Below, one piece after another: positions 6,258 through 8,738 of a DNA stretch of 8,738 nucleotides (the first letter of the stretch is position 1; each line of letters opens with the position of its first letter). Where the stretch lies: the NCBI GenBank assembly GCA_027011235.1, contig JALVAI010000219.1:1-8738 (forward strand), written 5' to 3'. Both the position numbers and the translations under genes were made by a program. The notes under the pieces were generated by a model. It saw only the letters and a list, made by a program, of their open reading frames with translations, was not told the origin of the DNA and did not search any database. Source of the stretch: Desulfobulbaceae bacterium. Its GTDB lineage: Bacteria; Desulfobacterota; Desulfobulbia; Desulfobulbales; Desulfobulbaceae.

Positions 6258-7229
6258 TTACACCAGATAGTAGATCCTGTCACCATGGACACGGGTGCGC
6301 ACCTGCCCTGAATGAAGCAACGGCGTTAGATACTGCTCAACTTTTTCCGGTCCACCACAGGGGAAGACCGCATCTATATCGGCAGCCGTACAGGGCCGCC
6401 GCTTTAACATCTGTAAAATCTCTGCCAATATCTCATCCCGGCTACGACCACAACCGGCTATGGCTTCAACATCCTGAATGTTGGTATCGCTGCCCCGGGC
6501 AAGCAGGTCAACGGGGATGCCTGGATTGTTCGTCTCCAGCGTTGCGGCGATTTGCCGCATCCGCTCACCGCCGACCGTCCGGGCAAAGGACTCAAGCGGA
6601 GGCCGAGCCACGGTATTAAGCTGGATGCGATCAAGACGCATCCTGGTAATCACGTCCTGCAGGGCCTGAATATCGGCTTCATCGTCATTGATGCCCCGGA
6701 CAAATAAAATTTCCAGCCAGATCTCTCCGGCATACTCATGGGAAAATACAACCAGTCCTTCAATCACCGAAGGCAAATCAACGCAGGTGGCCGGCCGGTC
6801 AATTTTCCTGAAACTTGTCTCACGGGCGGCATCAAGGGAGGGAATAACCACATCGGCCACGGCAAGTTCCTGGCGAACCTGCGCGTCCATAAGGGTTGTG
6901 CCGTTGGTCAACACGGCAATTTTTTTTGCGGTTTTATCCTTGAGATGGGCGAGGATACGGCCAAATCCGGCATGCAGGGTCGGCTCCCCACTGGCAGTGA
7001 CCGTGACAACATCGATCTCCTGCTCCCGGCCGGGCTCTGCAAAATAGCGATCGATTTCCCCGAGAATTTTTTCCGTTGGCACATACTCCGCCCGCTCACA
7101 GGTCAACCGGTCGGTCTTACCGACTTCGCAATAAATACAGTTTAAATTACATACTTTATCTGAAAAAAGGTCGATGCCCAGTGATCGGCCAAGCCGTCTT
7201 GAATTGACAGGGCCAAAAATATGATCCAT
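6258..7229 (-). CDS. Radical SAM protein (COG0731 type) with C-terminal winged-helix-like tail
   Basis: A 323-residue protein. The start chosen is the ATG at 7229, giving MDHIFGPVNSRRLGRSLGIDL, the usual beginning of this family; the frame continues open to a GTG at 7367, but those extra 46 residues look non-conserved. The 4Fe-4S/SAM motif CNLNCIYC (Cys27, Cys31, Cys34) fits CxxxCxxC, and a glycine-rich SAM-contact segment TVTASGEPTL is at 76-85. The Cys/Gly region near 238-245 (AIAGCGRSR) is followed by a roughly 50-residue tail with a winged-helix look (CTAADIDAVFP, ending GDRIYYLV). COG0731 proteins are related to the wybutosine enzyme Tyw1, but bacterial members have no firmly assigned reaction. 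No Shine-Dalgarno precedes 7229. It is 213 bases upstream of the ribonuclease start in the same direction. Confidence 0.88.
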   Translation of the reverse strand: MDHIFGPVNSRRLGRSLGIDLFSDKVCNLNCIYCEVGKTDRLTCERAEYVPTEKILGEIDRYFAEPGREQEIDVVTVTASGEPTLHAGFGRILAHLKDKTAKKIAVLTNGTTLMDAQVRQELAVADVVIPSLDAARETSFRKIDRPATCVDLPSVIEGLVVFSHEYAGEIWLEILFVRGINDDEADIQALQDVITRMRLDRIQLNTVARPPLESFARTVGGERMRQIAATLETNNPGIPVDLLARGSDTNIQDVEAIAGCGRSRDEILAEILQMLKRRPCTAADIDAVFPCGGPEKVEQYLTPLLHSGQVRTRVHGDRIYYLV

Positions 7230-7287
7230 ATGAGGTGAAATTTCAGTGTACTGCCGATGAGGAGAGAAGGGCCAGTTGCCCAAACAG

Positions 7288-7316
7288 TTTATATATCCTT
7301 CCACGACCGTTAGATA
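7288..7316 (-). promoter_or_regulatory. Possible promoter of the radical SAM gene
   Basis: On the minus strand TATAAA (7288-7293) is a five-of-six match to a -10 box. The hexamer 17 bases upstream (TATCTA, 7311-7316) is a poor -35. A start near 7281 would leave a leader of about 50 bases before the ATG at 7229. The call rests on the -10 and its position. Confidence 0.3.
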
Positions 7317-7360
7317 AACTAATTTCCGCGGGCATGCAAGCCTATTCTCCGCCTTTTTTC

Positions 7361-7389
7361 TTGACACAACTTATTGGTACGCGTACATT
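7361..7389 (+). promoter_or_regulatory. Promoter of the LptD-like gene overlapping a palindrome
   Basis: A perfect -35 TTGACA (7361-7366), a 17-base spacer and -10 TACATT (7384-7389, four of six) point rightward to the LptD-like gene. The 10-bp perfect palindrome GTACGCGTAC (7377-7386) covers the spacer end and half of the -10, where a repressor would block polymerase. The expected start is near 7396, giving a leader of about 100 bases. The leader carries CCGGAAT twice (7429-7435, 7454-7460). Confidence 0.6.
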
Positions 7390-7494
7390 TCCTCAAATCA
7401 GACTTTAGTATTCCGATGGCGCTTGTTACCGGAATGGGCGCAGATTGTTATATCCGGAATTTTCCCCATACCTTTAATGCAGGAGCAGGTCGAG

Positions 7495-8738
7495 GTGCAA
7501 CAGAACATCCAATCCACTCCGATTTTTCTTTTCACCCTTCTTTTGTGCGCAGGATTTCTCCTCTTTCCCCATCGGGGAATTTCAGGCTCTATCCAGGCAA
7601 AGGAATGGACCATTACGGCCGACAAAATAACCCGCTATGAGGACCCGCCCAGTGTCATCGCCGAGGGCAATGTCATTTTGAAAAAGATCGAGTCGGTTAC
7701 GAGAAAGATTAAGAAGGAGCCAACCGACTGGAGCAGCCTGCTCGGTGAAGAAGATAATACGGGTAAAGAGGCAGAAAAAGAGGAAACAGTCACCGAACGA
7801 AAAACCCTGACCACAATCAAGGCGGACTGGATTGCCTATGATGTCGACCTTGGCAAGATAAAGGCCCGGGGGCATCTCTTTATTGATATCGGGCCGGACC
7901 AACTGACGGCGGAATCGGGCAAGGTCGATCTCAACCGGGAAACCGGCACCTTCAACAATGCCACTATTATCCGTCAATACAAAGACATGCATCTTGAGGG
8001 CAGGGTCATAGAAAAGACCGGGGATTTGACCTATCATATCGAGGACGGCTGGATCATCACCTGTAAGGTCAAAGAAGGGGAAACGCCACCGTGGAGCTTT
8101 GCCGCCTCGGATGCCAAAATTACCGAAAACGGCTATGCCTTTTTGAAAAATGCGACCTTTCGGATAAAGGATGTGCCTGTCCTCTACATGCCACTTATTT
8201 TCCTGCCGGCAAAGACCTCGCGCCAAACCGGCTTTCTCTTTCCCTCCGTTGGCCTCTCCGACCGGGACGGATTTGATTTTACCGCTCCTTTTTTCATAAA
8301 TCTTTCTCCCTCAAGCGATATTACCCTCTATCCGGAGTATATCAGCAAACGCGGATTCATGGCGGGAATTGAAGCCCGTTATACCACCAACCCGACGTCC
8401 ATGGGATTTTTCATGGCCAATTACCTCGATGATGACCTGAGTGATCCCGATGATCCCGGTAACGCCGATTATTATGCCGACGGCGGTTTCACCCACACCA
8501 ACCAGGAACGGTATTGGGTGCGGGGCAAGGCCAACCAGGACTTTGGTCTGTGGACAACACGTCTGGACCTGGACATTGCCTCTGATCTCGATTACCTGAC
8601 CGAGTTCAACAGCGGTCTGACCGGATTTATCACCAGCCAGAGGAGGTTCCTGGAGACCTTTGGCCGGGGTTTTCAAAACAAAACCGCACTCACCAGAGAA
8701 AATACCCTGAAGATTCTCCGTTCCTGGGACAATGGTTC
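7495..8738 (+). CDS. lptD: LptD-like LPS-assembly outer-membrane protein, C-terminus cut by window edge
   Basis: Its role would be inserting lipopolysaccharide into the outer leaflet of the outer membrane with the lipoprotein LptE. The visible 414 codons start at a GTG (7495) with AGGAG nine bases upstream; an in-frame ATG at 7477 lacks a Shine-Dalgarno and would add six residues. A hydrophobic signal segment spans 9-24, with likely cleavage near SIQA. An OstA/LptA-like beta-jellyroll follows (about 37-215): WTITADKITRYEDPPSVIAEGNVIL, then KADWIAYDVDLGKIKARGHLFI and a segment containing EKTGDLTYHIEDGWIITC. The barrel then begins with VLYMPLIFLPAKTSRQTGFLFPSVGLSDRDGF, a sequence type characteristic of LptD. 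A 43-residue charged insert (65-107) splits the first jellyroll strands. Only one cysteine after the signal region (Cys190) is visible; the C-terminal pair used in E. coli disulfides would lie beyond the edge. It is divergent from the radical SAM gene. Confidence 0.9.
   Translation, partial: MQQNIQSTPIFLFTLLLCAGFLLFPHRGISGSIQAKEWTITADKITRYEDPPSVIAEGNVILKKIESVTRKIKKEPTDWSSLLGEEDNTGKEAEKEETVTERKTLTTIKADWIAYDVDLGKIKARGHLFIDIGPDQLTAESGKVDLNRETGTFNNATIIRQYKDMHLEGRVIEKTGDLTYHIEDGWIITCKVKEGETPPWSFAASDAKITENGYAFLKNATFRIKDVPVLYMPLIFLPAKTSRQTGFLFPSVGLSDRDGFDFTAPFFINLSPSSDITLYPEYISKRGFMAGIEARYTTNPTSMGFFMANYLDDDLSDPDDPGNADYYADGGFTHTNQERYWVRGKANQDFGLWTTRLDLDIASDLDYLTEFNSGLTGFITSQRRFLETFGRGFQNKTALTRENTLKILRSWDNG

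Noticed and set aside
7582..8226. A 214-codon minus-strand frame
   Set aside because: It is antisense to the LptD-like gene, which carries clear family sequence; the minus translation has no recognisable features.

Overview
The window looks like a chromosomal segment of a Gram-negative bacterium. Gene content points to the former Deltaproteobacteria (Desulfobacterota), perhaps the Desulfobulbales. This rests on recalled protein style: a radical SAM protein beginning MDHIFGPV, an RNase E/G with a long N-terminal extension, an LptD-type protein with an OstA-like start, and a short polysaccharide export protein. No taxonomic search was possible. Both ends cut through genes.

Left part, minus strand (1-3236): a tight three-gene exopolysaccharide operon, read from right to left. 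It encodes a short periplasmic OPX/SLBB polysaccharide export protein, then a 529-residue outer-membrane beta-barrel protein, then a glutamine-hydrolysing asparagine synthase-type amidotransferase that runs off the left edge. Gaps are 12 and 28 bases. The first two genes together look like a composite OPX/beta-barrel translocon for polysaccharide export. The amidotransferase would amidate a sugar or another precursor.

Middle (3237-4124): an AT-richer, mostly non-coding stretch. It holds a leader with an inverted repeat followed by a T run, a 28-codon fragment resembling the N-terminus of a C1 (papain-like) peptidase, a strong intrinsic terminator, and a complete tRNA-Arg(ACG) gene with its own promoter.

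Right-middle, minus strand (4125-7229): a ribonuclease E/G with complete catalytic and zinc-link residues and a roughly 135-residue charged N-terminal extension. A long inverted repeat lies upstream of it. Before it comes a radical SAM protein of the COG0731 type with a C-terminal winged-helix-like tail.

Right end, plus strand (7361-8738): a consensus-like promoter overlapping a perfect 10-bp palindrome, followed by an LptD-like LPS-assembly outer-membrane protein cut by the right edge. It is transcribed divergently from the radical SAM gene. The window therefore pairs two envelope functions, polysaccharide export and LPS assembly, around RNA-processing and translation genes. I saw no CRISPR array, insertion sequence or phage gene.
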